Shown here piece after piece: positions 25,706 through 38,300 of a DNA stretch of 64,000 nucleotides. Positions within the stretch are counted from its first letter, which is position 1, and the number at the start of each line of letters is the position of its first letter. Below the pieces are notes generated by a model. That model was not told the DNA's origin, searched no databases, and worked only from the letters and a program-made list of their open reading frames with translations. Both the position numbers and the translations under genes were made by a program. The stretch is from Vitellaria paradoxa (lineage: Eukaryota; Streptophyta; Magnoliopsida; Ericales; Sapotaceae): contig CM034243.1 in NCBI GenBank assembly GCA_019916065.1, forward strand, positions 28,980,147 to 29,044,146, given 5' to 3'.

Positions 25706-27097
25706 AATGGAGTGCACTAAGACTTCTCATATATATATATATATATATATATACACGCACACATTTACCAAAGGTGTGGTATATACCGGATCCGACCCGA
25801 ATATCGTATTTTTTATTTCTCTGTCATTTTTTTTATTCCTTTTAAATTTCGATCGTATTCAATTGGCTAAAAATACATCTTTTGCGAATCCCATTTTTAT
25901 GACTTTTCTTTTATTCTTTTTTGACAACCTTTGCCTCTGTCGCACTTTTGTTCCATTTTATTAGCTTTTCCCTTGCAATAGATATGGTGACTATTTGTAT
26001 AGACTAATTTTTTTTTTGGTATAATGATATAAATTATTGCTAAATGAATTTTATCCCATATAATTAAAAATTATATGATTATTTCCACTTCAAGTTTTTT
26101 ACTCCACAAGAAGATAAAATTATAGATCAAAACTTTTTAGAAAATATTTGTGGGAGATTTGTTTTTTTTTTTTTTTTTAAAAAACTTTTAGTATGAAAAA
26201 AAAAGTTCTTGCATATGGTGTTAACTCTATTTAATTTAAATTTTATATAAACTATTAACTAATTTGAATAATATAAAAAATATTAATTCTGCGACTTATG
26301 AACGAGACTAGCCTTTGGACAAATTCAAGAGTTCGTGCTCTTAAAATCTCAAAAAATTTGCCCAAAAAAGGAATTACTAATTTCTATAGTTAAATAGAGT
26401 AAGGGCCTTTTTTAAATACAAATATGACTGCCCCAATACCTTTTAAAGTCTAAAAAATAATTCATTAGATCCAATAACTTTCTATTTATATGTTATCATT
26501 TTGACAAAAAAAAAATTTCAATAAAGATACCATTTTTAGGATTAGTCTTGGATTACGGAAACCTTAAGGTCGAACCTGTTCATGAAAAATAACATCTGAA
26601 AAAAAATTGTAAATTGTCTCCGTTTTTTCTTTAAAAGATATGATTCTTTTCTCAAAATTTATGACTTTAAAAAAAACAAATAACTATAATTTTTATTTTT
26701 TTAAATAAATACTTTTTTGTCCCACATTCTATCATGCAACCAGCAGAACCACAATAATCTGGTTCAGAATTTGTCCGCCAAGTGGAGAATGCACCATAGG
26801 ACCCAGCTCCCTTACTTTTTAGCCTAAAAAAGGTTGTCAAAAATATAAAATAAAAAAAAAGAGTTCATAAAATAAACTCACAAAAAAGCTATTTTTTTAG
26901 TCATCGGATAAACCGACAGTTTAGATTTAAAAAGAAAGAAGAAAAGAATAAAAAAAAAAGGTAAAAGAGTCGGATTCATATATGACAAACTTTAGTTAAA
27001 ATTTGTACTTGGATAAAAAGAATAAATTTAGTTAAATGGGCGCATGCTTTTTATACCTGTAATTATTATTAAGGTAATTATTTTATATTTTTATACT
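25706..27097. other. AT-rich intergenic DNA
   Basis: No supported gene. The 91-residue ORF at 25689-25964 begins in a microsatellite and has no domain. Confidence 0.4.
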
Positions 27098-27100
27098 TAA

Positions 27101-27793
27101 GGGGCTGAGTGGATGGTGCTAAAATTTTAGAGGGATAAGTTTTAGAGGGGGGATAAGATAAGAGGGATACTTATTTTAGAGGGTTGGCCCACATTGATGT
27201 GATGTTTATGAAGGGGGATAACTTTTGACTTGGTTTGGATGTTTTATAAATAAGAGAAGGTGAATGATGATAAAAAGCGTCAAATGACTCTTTTGCCCTT
27301 GTGATATCCCAAACTTGGTTACCCATTAAATTAAATATTAAATTATAAAACCCACTCTATTTAATTATTTTTGGACAATTTGAAGTTATATTATTTATTT
27401 CATTGAAAATTTAATTTTTTATAAATTTATTTAACAACTTTTTTTAAATATGTACTTTTGAATGGTTGGTTATTATCCAATTTTTTTAATTATATTTATT
27501 TTGACTTGTTGGCTTATCTATTATTTTTTTATTAACATTATATTTATTTTAATCAGTTACAATACCATTAACGAAGGTTAAAAACGTCAAAAATTTATCC
27601 ACTTGAAGAGGGATAATTTTTAGCTAGCCCAAACCCTAGCTAAAAATTATCCCCCCGCGGGGGCTAAATTTAATACCAAGCAAAATCTAATCCGGGGGGA
27701 AAAAGAAGCATTTCGGCTGCCAAACCAAGCAAAAAATATGGGGCCCACAGGTAAAATTTTTGCCCCCTCTTTTAGCTGCATCCAATCGGCCCG
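27101..27793. mobile_element. Non-autonomous Harbinger-like element with TAA duplication
   Basis: The ends GGGGCTGAGTGGATG and (inverted) CGGGCCGATTGGATG are 15-bp inverted repeats with three mismatches, followed on both sides by GCTAAAA-type words. TAA flanks both ends (27098-27100 and 27794-27796). The interior has an 'agctagcccaaaccctagct' inverted repeat and no transposase. Length is 693 bp. Confidence 0.6.
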
Positions 27794-28019
27794 TAAAGTT
27801 CAAATCACTTACGCTTTGTACCTCATTAATATTTACTAAATAATTTCTATACTTATTAGTAAAGTGAAATAATGAACAAAGTATTGAAGTTAACAATACA
27901 AGAGATACACGTGTATAAAAAATGGAAGTGTTCAATATCCAATAAAATATAAAATATAAATACACCGAAATGCCCATCCAAGCAAAATTGTCATCTTTCA
28001 AGCCTTAGTCGTCGAAGAC

Positions 28020-28124
28020 ATGGCCTCTGACAATCATTTCACCATCCGAACAATCAACTTCCCCTCTAACTTCAATCCTCTAAGGAACAAATCCACCAAT
28101 GAAGAAGAATCATCGCAACCTAAG
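28020..28124 (+). CDS. Possible first coding exon, unidentified
   Basis: An ATG opens a 35-codon frame with codon-like composition, reading MASDNHFTIRTINFPSNFN and onward to an acidic ESSQPK end, followed by a consensus-like donor (AAG/GTTAGG). No continuation exon or family match was recognised downstream before a MITE and a SINE, so this may be an exon fragment or chance. Confidence 0.25.
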
Positions 28125-28373
28125 GTTAGGACTTTTAGGCATGAATGTTATATATATATAAGTAATTTTTCAATTTCTCAAGAAACTCAGACTGTGAGTT
28201 CTCAAGAAATTTGAAGCGTGAATTTGTCACTATAGGTGGGGGAGGAGAGAGAACCAACGGTCTCAATGAAGGTGGATTTCAACCCACGTGCACTGCCACC
28301 ACCATTTGAGAACCTTAAATTTTTGGGTCAAGAATCCTAGTTTTTGTATTATTGTTTTGTTTTAAGAATCTTA

Positions 28374-28711
28374 GGGCTCATTTGGTTTATTTTTCTATTT
28401 TCTATTTTTTATTTTTGTTTTCTTTTTTTTTTTTATTTTGAATTCATTTTTCATTTTATACTTTTGAAAATAAAAAAAACATGTTAAAACTCATTTGTTT
28501 ACTTATGTTTTCAAAATTTATTTTCGAAAACCAAAAATGACTTTACACATGGAATGAAAAATAACAAAAAGTCATTTTGAGAATTTTTAACAAATATGAG
28601 GAAAATCTCAAAACAAGAAAAATAAAATGTTTTTTATTTTCTCATTTGAGAGTTTTAACACATAAAACAAAAATAGAAAACAGAAAACAAAAAAGTAAAC
28701 CAAATGCTACC
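28374..28711. mobile_element. Tourist-like MITE
   Basis: A 338-bp element flanked by TTA (28371-28373 and 28712-28714). Inverted ends are GGGCTCATTTGGTTTATTTT and AGTAAACCAAATGCTACC, continuing inward as CTATTTTC/GAAAATAG-type repeats. A related but more eroded copy appears at about 57320-57637. Confidence 0.75.
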
Positions 28712-28756
28712 TTAAATTTTAAGCTCAATATTGTTGATGAAGTACATACCTTTCTT

Positions 28757-29021
28757 CTGGTACGTGGAAGTCCGCAGCCGCTACCCCGTACTAGGATGCG
28801 CACAGGGCGAAGCACGCTCCAGGACCCTAGCCGGCAAAGGCCCCTGGAGAGTTAACCAGCCTAGGCAAGCCCTGGCTGACCGGCACGACCGAGAGGAGGC
28901 CATTAGGCACCCGCCATTACAGCAGTAACCCACTCCCCGTGGGGGAGTCGAACTCGGAACCTCGAGAGGTCCAAGCTCTAAGGCGAGCCCGACTTCCACT
29001 CGGCCACCCCCGAAGGGGGGC
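28757..29021 (-). mobile_element. tRNA-derived SINE (copy 4)
   Basis: The minus strand starts like a class II tRNA (GGGGGTGGCCGAGTGG, A box) with a B box GAGTTCGACTCCC, followed by a ~190-bp GC-rich body. It is flanked by a perfect 17-bp duplication aagtacatacctttctt (28740-28756 and 29022-29038). The tRNA-like head (Ser/Leu-type) differs from the other SINEs here, so it is a separate family. Confidence 0.9.
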
Positions 29022-29038
29022 AAGTACATACCTTTCTT

Positions 29039-29494
29039 TGCTCTACATATTCTTGTTATGGGTTGTGAAATTTTTGAATTGTTCATTTGCATTTCAATTT
29101 CATTATCTTTGTTGTGCTTTCTATTGGATTCAGCCCTATATTTGAGTACTTAATTGATCGTGGATCAACCACCAATATCACTCTGGGTGATTGAGTTTTC
29201 ATAGTTGATAGATTGACAATGATTTGTAAGGTCATTTGCATTATGTGTATCTATATGGTGAGTTTTGTTATATTTGTACCATATATATCCTTTGAGAAAA
29301 AATTTAAATTTAAGAAAAATATTTTTCTGAGTTTGTGATTATAATCTTAGAATTTGAAGAAAATTTTTTGACTTTGTAATTATATGCTTGGAATTTGAAT
29401 TTAAAACACTAAGTAATAGTGATGACTATATGAAGAGAGAAAAGTGAAAAAATAGAGGAAAGAAAAAAAGAGTAGCAAAAAAAATGACCACTTA
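29039..29494. other. AT-rich intergenic DNA
   Basis: No gene recognised. Confidence 0.4.
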
Positions 29495-29651
29495 GGGTGC
29501 GTTTGGAGTCCCAAAAAAAACTAAAAAAAACAAATAGATGGGATTGATGTGATGTAAAAATGATAGGTGGCAAAATATGATTGGAAGAATTTGAAAACTT
29601 TTGAAATTTTTTGAAGTTTTTTGGTTTTTTTTTGGAGCCTCAAACGAGGCC
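29495..29651. mobile_element. Tourist-like MITE (same family as 2967-3111)
   Basis: 157 bp, flanked by TTA (29492-29494 and 29652-29654). Ends GGGTGCGTTTGGAGTC and CCTCAAACGAGGCC are inverted repeats. The interior 'gggattgatgtgatgtaaaa' is shared with the 2967 copy. Confidence 0.75.
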
Positions 29652-30152
29652 TTAATATAACGCAGTCCACTGTTTCATTTTAATTGTAAGTACAAAAGTT
29701 ATTAGTGTATAATAACAAGATATAAAGATATTAGTAATCTTAACCTTAACTGCAAAGATACAAATCCCTTGTTAATGCTAATAAGCCAAACAGCAAATAT
29801 TGCTCGACCTTTACCCATACTAGTAGTCCAGCGAGAGATTAATCAAATTCCAACAAGAAAATATTACAAATAATCAGAACTGATCCGCTCAAAGGCGCAG
29901 TACGGTATTAAGGTAGAGTTTGATAAGAAAAAAAAGAAAAAAATTTAACTTTTTTCTATAGCTAGTTATTAAAAAATTAATTTTTTTTTTTTTTTTTGTG
30001 TTTAAGAAGAAAAAAATTAACTTTGTAATTTTTACTAATTTAATATTTTTATTTTTTATGATTTAAAAAAAAATTAAAATGTAAGATAGTAAATAAATAA
30101 ATTTAATCATTTAAAAAAAAAAAAACATAAACAAAAACCCGACTAACTGGAC

Positions 30153-30262
30153 TCTTCCCAAACACTACCTAATAGCATAAAAAACTGGTCAATTACTTCA
30201 GAAATCTTGTCCTTTTGGCGGAGCAGCAGCCTGCATCATTGTACGCAAATACAAATGAATCA
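30153..30262. repeat. Tandem duplication copy A, left piece
   Basis: Matches 39756-39870 ('cccaaacactacctaatagc', 'tggtcaattacttcagaaat', 'catcattgtacgcaaa'). Its continuation is at 39408-39753 on the far side of the copia insertion. The copia TSD AATCA (30258-30262) ends this piece. Confidence 0.85.
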
Positions 30263-30506
30263 TGTTAGAAGAAAAGAAAAGAATTGGGAAAAGAAATCTT
30301 GTTTATTGATGTGTATTGAATACAAGATACAAGGTCCCTTATATAAGCGGGACAATAACCCTAATCCTAGTATGATATGGACAATAACCCTAATCCTAGT
30401 ATGATATGGATAGTAATCCTAATTATGGTATGATACATAATAAGGAATCCATAAATTACAAGATTCTAAATATAATACTAAAATATATATAATACCAAAC
30501 TTAACA
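30263..30506 (-). repeat. 3' LTR of the copia element
   Basis: 244 bp. On the plus strand it starts TGTTAGAAG and ends CTTAACA, with TG...CA ends in either orientation. It contains a tandem 'ggacaataaccctaatcc' repeat. No difference from the 39164-39407 LTR was found by eye, implying a very recent insertion. Confidence 0.95.
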
Positions 30507-30522
30507 CCCCCCCTCAAACTCA
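30507..30522 (-). promoter_or_regulatory. Polypurine tract
   Basis: Minus-strand GAGTTTGAGGGGGGG immediately before the 3' LTR. It primes plus-strand DNA synthesis in LTR retrotransposons. Confidence 0.9.
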
Positions 30523-33500
30523 AGGTGGTAACGCAGGAATCAACTTGAGTTTGGCGATTAATTCAGAAAAGCGGCCAGGAGGATGAGCCTTTGTGAAGAG
30601 ATCTGCAATTTGATTCGCTGAAGATACAGAAATAAGACGAACAGAGCCTTGTCTGACATGTTGACGAATAAAGTGACAATCTATTTCAATGTGTTTGGTG
30701 CGATCATGAAAAACATCATTGTGAGCAATCTGAATAGTACTTTGATTGTCACAATATAATAGAGTGCCTGTAGAATGAGAGACACCCATATCAGTAAGGA
30801 GCCACCTAAGCCAAAGGAGCTCTTGAGTAGTATCAGCGAGAGCACGGTACTCAGCTTCAGTACTAGAGCGAGCAGTGAGGGTTTGTTTCTTACTACGCCA
30901 GGCTATGAGAGAGGTCCCTAGAAAGAAACAAAAACCCTGTAGTGGAGCGACGATCAGTCGGATCACCAGCTCAGTCAGCATCAGAAAAGGCATGTAACTC
31001 AAGTGGAGAATGTGCTGAGTAATAAAGACCATGAAACATAGTGCCCTTGATATAGCGAAGAATGCGGAGTAAAGCAGTAAAATGATGAGACCGTGGAGCA
31101 GCCATGAACTGACTAACAATATGGACAGCATAAGCAATATCAGGACGAGTGACAGTAAGATAAACAAGGCTACCAACAAGTTGACGATACAAAGTCGCAT
31201 CAGATAAAGGTGTACCATCAAGAGGAGTGAGACGGAGCTGTGTATCAATCGGGGTAGAAGCAGTCTTACAATCAGAAATACCTGCCCGTGTCAAGAGATC
31301 AGAGGCATACTTAGCTTGAGAGAGAAAATAACCAGAAGAATCACGGGAGATCTCCAAACCCAAAAAATAATTGAGAAACCCCAAATCCTTCATCTCAAAC
31401 TGGCGACTGAGAAATTGTTTGAGATGAGAAATGCCAACACTGTCATCCCCAGTAATAATCATATCATCCACATACAGAAGAAGAAGAACAGATCCAGCTG
31501 TAGTGGTGCGGAGAAACAAAGCAGAGTCATATGAACTGGAGGTAAATCCAAACTCATGAATAGTAGAACTAAATTTTGCAAACCAGGCACGGGGAGCCTG
31601 TTTCAACCCATATAGTGCTCGACGAAGCTTGCAAACATGAGAAGACGGAACAGATGAGCCAGGAGGAGGCTGCATGTAGACTTCCTCAGTGAGATCACCA
31701 TTCAGAAAAGCATTCTTAACATCCATCTGATGAATGTCCCAGTTACGAGCAGCAGAAATAGCAAGTAAGCTGCGAACAGATGTAAGCCTAGCAACAGGAG
31801 CAAAAGTTTCTTCATAGTCAATGCCATACTCCTGAGTGAAACCTCGAGCAACAAGACGAGCTTTGTGTCGCTCAATGGAACCATCTGAACGAGTTTTGAT
31901 TTTATAAATCCATTTGCAACTGATAGCAGTTTTCCCAGGAGGACGAGGAACCACATCCCAAGTATGAGTTTTCTCAAGAGCCTGTAGCTCATCATCCATA
32001 GCGTGCTGCCATAAAGGATTAGTACAAGCCTCACGGTAGGAAGAAGGTTCATGAGTAGAAAAGGCAGCAGAACCAACAATATAATCACGAAGACGAACAG
32101 AAGGCTGTGTTACCCGTTTAGGACGTTCTGAAGGAGGAGAATTGTCAATAGGAGAGGGGGGAGAACACTCATCAGGAGTGGTCACAGGTCCAGCAGAAGG
32201 CCCAGGTGTCTCGGGATGAATCGTAAGCAGTGGCGGCTGAGAAATCTGTGGACTTTCTGCATCAAATATGTCAGAATGAAAATCAGTAGAAACATCAGTA
32301 AAAAGAGGAGTGTGGGAAGAGGGAGAAAGTTGGAATGAAGAAAGAGTGGAAAACATCTTGTGTTCCCAAAAGACAACATGTCGTGAGACACGAAGACGCC
32401 GAGAAATGGGATCCCAACAACGATACCCTTTATGTTCAATACCATAACCCAGGAAGCAACAGAGACGAGAGCGTGGTTCAAGTTTAGTGCGTTCATGAGG
32501 TTGAAGAAGAACAAAACAAGCAGAACCAAACACTCTAAGATGAGAATAATCAGGAGGAAATCCATACAAGCGTTCAAAAGGGGTAGTATTACCAAGGACA
32601 GAGGTGGGAACACGATTAATGGTATAGGCGGCAGTGAGAGCAGCTTCCCCCCAAAATTTTTCTGGACAAGAGGATGAAATAAGAAGGGCACGAATTGTAT
32701 CAAAAAGATGACGGTGTTTGCGTTCAGCCCGACCATTCTGCTGAGATGTCCCAGGACAAGAAAGATGAGATAGGGTCCCCTGAGAACGGAGAACAGATAG
32801 AACCTCAGAGTCAAGATATTCCATAGCATTATCAGATCGAAAAACTTTGATTGTACTAGAAAATTGGGTTTTCACCATTGCTGAGAAATCAGAGTATATT
32901 TGTTTAAGTTCAGAACGTTTAGTCAAAAGGTACAACCAAGTATAACGGGTAAAATCATCCACAAAAATAACAAAATAGCGAGATCCGCCCATAGTGGGAG
33001 TGGGTGAAGGCCCCCAAATATCCGAGTGAACAAGATCAAAAGGTGCAAGAGAAACAGAATTGCTATTATTAAAAGGTAAAGCATGTTGTTTAGCAGTTTG
33101 ACATGATAAACAATCAGTTTTCTCAGAAACCACATGACCCAATTGACCACTAGAAATTAAGGTTTTCAAACGACTAAAAGACACGTGACCCAAACGACAA
33201 TGCCAAAGATTAATAGTAGAGGCTGGGGAAGCAGAAGCAGCAGCGGAAGCAGCAGAAGCAGCAGCGGAAGTAGCAGAAGGCAGTGAAAGCTGGAGGTAAA
33301 CAATCTCAAACAGACGTCCATGCTTACGGCCGATCCCAAGAACCTGTTTCGTCCGTGGATCCTGCACCAAACAACCAGAAGCAGAAAAAGTAATGATGAG
33401 ACCAAGGTCACATAATTGACCAATAGACACAAGATTTAAAGTAAGATTGGGAATATGATAAACATCAGAAAGAGAAATAGATGGTGTAGAAATGTGACCA

Positions 33501-34822
33501 GTATGAGTAACAGACATATGGGTACCATCAGCAGTATGAATGGTGGGAATAGAAGATGATGGAGCGATGGAGGAAAAAATAGTAGAATCCGAAGTCATAT
33601 GATTGCAACATCCTGAATCAAAATACCAAGAGGAATTACCTGGCATGACGGAAAGAGCAGTAGATGGAGATGTACCAGTTTTGGCAAGAACTTGCTGAAT
33701 GATGGATTCCACATCAGTCATAGAAAATGATGGATCAGAAGATGAGGATCCGTCTGAAGCAACAGCAGCAGTGGCACGGGAGCCAGAAGATTTGGCTGAG
33801 GACTTAGAAGATCCTCTTTTGAAAGGAGCCTTGGAGGAGGAAGCCTTGGGACAGTCACGCTGAAAATGACCAGGAGCTGTTTTGTGACAAGTCAAACACT
33901 CACGAACTAGACAGTGCTCAAATGAATGAGTATGTGGTAGACCCCTGTTTTGACAGTAGATGCAGGAGTGAGAAGCTGATGATCCAGAAGAGCGAGTGTG
34001 AGATATGACAAGGGCGGCATCTGGAACGGAGGGCGGTGTTGTAGCAAGAACTGAGTCCAACACCTTGGTTTTGAGGCCAAGACGGGTTTCTTCAGACAAA
34101 AGTTCTGAAATAGCCTGTTCAAGAGTGGGTAGTGGCATGCGATGGAGCAACGAGGCACGAACCGACTCAAATGTGTCATGAAGAGCCATAAGGAAGAGCA
34201 ACAGTCGTTGATGATTGCGGTGGACAGTGTACAATTGAGCATCCTCAGAATCTTTCCAGGTGGGTTCACATAAGGCAAGCTGATCCCAAACAGAGGACAT
34301 GTGAGAGAGGAAGTCATTGATGGACTGCGCAGGCTCTTGACGCATACGGTGAAGATTCTGAAGTAGCTGATATTGATGAGCATGACCAGTGGTCTGATAA
34401 CGATCCTTTAAGAAATCCCAAATAGCCTTAGCCGGAGAAGGATACTGAGCATCATCCTGGAAGCGGCCGAATTGAAGACTAATGGAAGGAACAGTAGTAG
34501 CACGAAACCAGGTAACAATCTGGTAATTCTTGCTTTCCCAATCGTCAAGACGATCATCAAAGGCTGATTGATCCTCATTGTCTTTCTGAATAGGTTTTGT
34601 CTGAGAACCAGAGATAATACGCCATAAACGACGGCCCTTAATAAAACCAGAAAGGGCTTGGGCCCACAAAACATAATTGGTCCCATCGAGAATGACAGAA
34701 AGGGACGTAATGTTGTCGGAGCGGTCCATAGAGGTAGCTTTCAAAAGGGCACAATAAACAGTAGATGAAAAACAGAGAAGAATGGGTTTTTTTTTTTTTT
34801 TTTTTTCATATTTTCCAGCCAT
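30520..34822 (-). pseudogene. Copia gag-pol, left (sense) arm
   Basis: The gag start ATG is at 34729; an upstream in-frame ATG at 34822 adds 31 residues read from the inverted leader. In order: gag UBN2-type region (WDFLKDRYQTTGHAHQYQLL), a zinc knuckle variant with C-x2-C-x6-H-x4-C spacing, protease DSG (WYFDSGCCNH), integrase zinc site (HCRLGHVS...CLSCQ), integrase core (HSDIWGP, FRSDNAMEYL, NGRAERKHRH), reverse transcriptase (YVDDMIITG) and RNase H (SSTEAEYRALA, HIEIDCHFIR). The frame is broken near RNase H by TGA replacing the usual Trp codon after FSDAD (30971-30973) and by one extra T in a T run (30930-30934). After that the reading continues to a stop at 30520. It would otherwise be a complete polyprotein. 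Confidence 0.9.
31098..34786 (-). repeat. Left arm of the 3.69-kb inverted repeat
   Basis: Pairs with 35367-39055: positions x and 70153-x are partners throughout, confirmed at several sites in gag, integrase and RT. In the blocks compared by eye I found only four mismatches (two beside the gag start, one Phe/Leu change in the integrase region, one at the distal end). Confidence 0.95.
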
Positions 34823-35366
34823 TATGTTCTGGAAAATTTTGGTGTTTCTTGCGTGATTTACAGACGTTCTTGTCTCTTTTTGCTTCTATCATCCGTCTTC
34901 TTGCGGTTATTCAGAGATCTCCATATATCATCGGGTTGCTCTTTCAGAGACGAACCTAACACCATCAACCAGAAGCCGAAACAAGCCTCCACGCGCTCTC
35001 ACGCGCCGCCTGAAGACTGCCTGAAGATTGCCCGTGATTTTCAGACGTTCTTGTTTCTTTCGCTTCTGTTCTCCATCGTCTTGCAGTTATTCGAGGATAT
35101 ATATATATATCATCGGATCCCTCTCTCAGAGACGAACCTACCACCGTCAACCGTTCCCAAAACAGAGCCCGCACGCGCCCTCACGCGCCGCCTGAAGTCT
35201 GCGCGTGATCTCACGCGCCGCTGCCAGATCCAGACCGGTTCATCCCGAACAGGTTTCCGTTCGCCCTTTGGGCCGGTTCACTCATCTTCCGTCAGCTTTT
35301 CAGCCGGTTCAGACCGGTTCCTAACCTTTTTCGGCGTTCCGGACACAATGGTGATCTCCGTTTTGT
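34787..35366. other. Palindrome centre: element leader (untranslated)
   Basis: 580 bp between the arms. It is the full 5' leader of the plus-strand copy, from the T tract next to the former primer site to just before the arm. It contains two related leader blocks ('cagacgttcttgt', 'ccgcctgaag', 'acgaacctaccacc'). About 85 bp at 34797-34881 are repeated in inverted form at 39056-39140. Confidence 0.85.
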
Positions 35367-38300
35367 CCCATTCTTCTCTGTTTTTCATCTACTGTTTATT
35401 GTGCCCTTTTGAAAGCTACTTCTATGGATCGCTCCGACAACATTACGTCCCTTTCTGTCATTCTCGATGGGACCAATTATGTTTTGTGGGCCCAAGCCCT
35501 TTCTGGTTTTATTAAGGGCCGTCGTTTATGGCGTATTATCTCTGGTTCTCAGACAAAACCTATTCAGAAAGACAATGAGGATCAATCAGCCTTTGATGAT
35601 CGTCTTGACGATTGGGAAAGCAAGAATTACCAGATTGTTACCTGGTTTCGTGCTACTACTGTTCCTTCCATTAGTCTTCAATTCGGCCGCTTCCAGGATG
35701 ATGCTCAGTATCCTTCTCCGGCTAAGGCTATTTGGGATTTCTTAAAGGATCGTTATCAGACCACTGGTCATGCTCATCAATATCAGCTACTTCAGAATCT
35801 TCACCGTATGCGTCAAGAGCCTGCGCAGTCCATCAATGACTTCCTCTCTCACATGTCCTCTGTTTGGGATCAGCTTGCCTTATGTGAACCCACCTGGAAA
35901 GATTCTGAGGATGCTCAATTGTACACTGTCCACCGCAATCATCAACGACTGTTGCTCTTCCTTATGGCTCTTCATGACACATTTGAGTCGGTTCGTGCCT
36001 CGTTGCTCCATCGCATGCCACTACCCACTCTTGAACAGGCTATTTCAGAACTTTTGTCTGAAGAAACCCGTCTTGGCCTCAAAACCAAGGTGTTGGACTC
36101 AGTTCTTGCTACAACACCGCCCTCCGTTCCAGATGCCGCCCTTGTCATATCTCACACTCGCTCTTCTGGATCATCAGCTTCTCACTCCTGCATCTACTGT
36201 CAAAACAGGGGTCTACCACATACTCATTCATTTGAGCACTGTCTAGTTCGTGAGTGTTTGACTTGTCACAAAACAGCTCCTGGTCATTTTCAGCGTGACT
36301 GTCCCAAGGCTTCCTCCTCCAAGGCTCCTTTCAAAAGAGGATCTTCTAAGTCCTCAGCCAAATCTTCTGGCTCCCGTGCCACTGCTGCTGTTGCTTCAGA
36401 CGGATCCTCATCTTCTGATCCATCATTTTCTATGACTGATGTGGAATCCATCATTCAGCAAGTTCTTGCCAAAACTGGTACATCTCCATCTACTGCTCTT
36501 TCCGTCATGCCAGGTAATTCCTCTTGGTATTTTGATTCAGGATGTTGCAATCATATGACTTCGGATTCTACTATTTTTTCCTCCATCGCTCCATCATCTT
36601 CTATTCCCACCATTCATACTGCTGATGGTACCCATATGTCTGTTACTCATACTGGTCACATTTCTACACCATCTATTTCTCTTTCTGATGTTTATCATAT
36701 TCCCAATCTTACTTTAAATCTTGTGTCTATTGGTCAATTATGTGACCTTGGTCTCATCATTACTTTTTCTGCTTCTGGTTGTTTGGTGCAGGATCCACGG
36801 ACGAAACAGGTTCTTGGGATCGGCCGTAAGCATGGACGTCTGTTTGAGATTGTTTACCTCCAGCTTTCACTGCCTTCTGCTACTTCCGCTGCTGCTTCTG
36901 CTGCTTCCGCTGCTGCTTCTGCTTCCCCAGCCTCTACTATTAATCTTTGGCATTGTCGTTTGGGTCACGTGTCTTTTAGTCGTTTGAAAACCTTAATTTC
37001 TAGTGGTCAATTGGGTCATGTGGTTTCTGAGAAAACTGATTGTTTATCATGTCAAACTGCTAAACAACATGCTTTACCTTTTAATAATAGCAATTCTGTT
37101 TCTCTTGCACCTTTTGATCTTGTTCACTCGGATATTTGGGGGCCTTCACCCACTCCCACTATGGGCGGATCTCGCTATTTTGTTATTTTTGTGGATGATT
37201 TTACCCGTTATACTTGGTTGTACCTTTTGACTAAACGTTCTGAACTTAAACAAATATACTCTGATTTCTCAGCAATGGTGAAAACCCAATTTTCTAGTAC
37301 AATCAAAGTTTTTCGATCTGATAATGCTATGGAATATCTTGACTCTGAGGTTCTATCTGTTCTCCGTTCTCAGGGGACCCTATCTCATCTTTCTTGTCCT
37401 GGGACATCTCAGCAGAATGGTCGGGCTGAACGCAAACACCGTCATCTTCTTGATACAATTCGTGCCCTTCTTATTTCATCCTCTTGTCCAGAAAAATTTT
37501 GGGGGGAAGCTGCTCTCACTGCCGCCTATACCATTAATCGTGTTCCCACCTCTGTCCTTGGTAATACTACCCCTTTTGAACGCTTGTATGGATTTCCTCC
37601 TGATTATTCTCATCTTAGAGTGTTTGGTTCTGCTTGTTTTGTTCTTCTTCAACCTCATGAACGCACTAAACTTGAACCACGCTCTCGTCTCTGTTGCTTC
37701 CTGGGTTATGGTATTGAACATAAAGGGTATCGTTGTTGGGATCCCATTTCTCGGCGTCTTCGTGTCTCACGACATGTTGTCTTTTGGGAACACAAGATGT
37801 TTTCCACTCTTTCTTCATTCCAACTTTCTCCCTCTTCCCACACTCCTCTTTTTACTGATGTTTCTACTGATTTTCATTCTGACATATTTGATGCAGAAAG
37901 TCCACAGATTTCTCAGCCGCCACTGCTTACGATTCATCCCGAGACACCTGGGCCTTCTGCTGGACCTGTGACCACTCCTGATGAGTGTTCTCCCCCCTCT
38001 CCTATTGACAATTCTCCTCCTTCAGAACGTCCTAAACGGGTAACACAGCCTTCTGTTCGTCTTCGTGATTATATTGTTGGTTCTGCTGCCTTTTCTACTC
38101 ATGAACCTTCTTCCTACCGTGAGGCTTGTACTAATCCTTTATGGCAGCACGCTATGGATGATGAGCTACAGGCTCTTGAGAAAACTCATACTTGGGATGT
38201 GGTTCCTCGTCCTCCTGGGAAAACTGCTATCAGTTGCAAATGGATTTATAAAATCAAAACTCGTTCAGATGGTTCCATTGAGCGACACAAAGCTCGTCTT

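Noticed and set aside
15736..29021. tRNA genes suggested by A/B-box pairs
   Set aside because: The boxes lie in 210-330-bp units with tails and target duplications and no full cloverleaf, so they are SINE heads.
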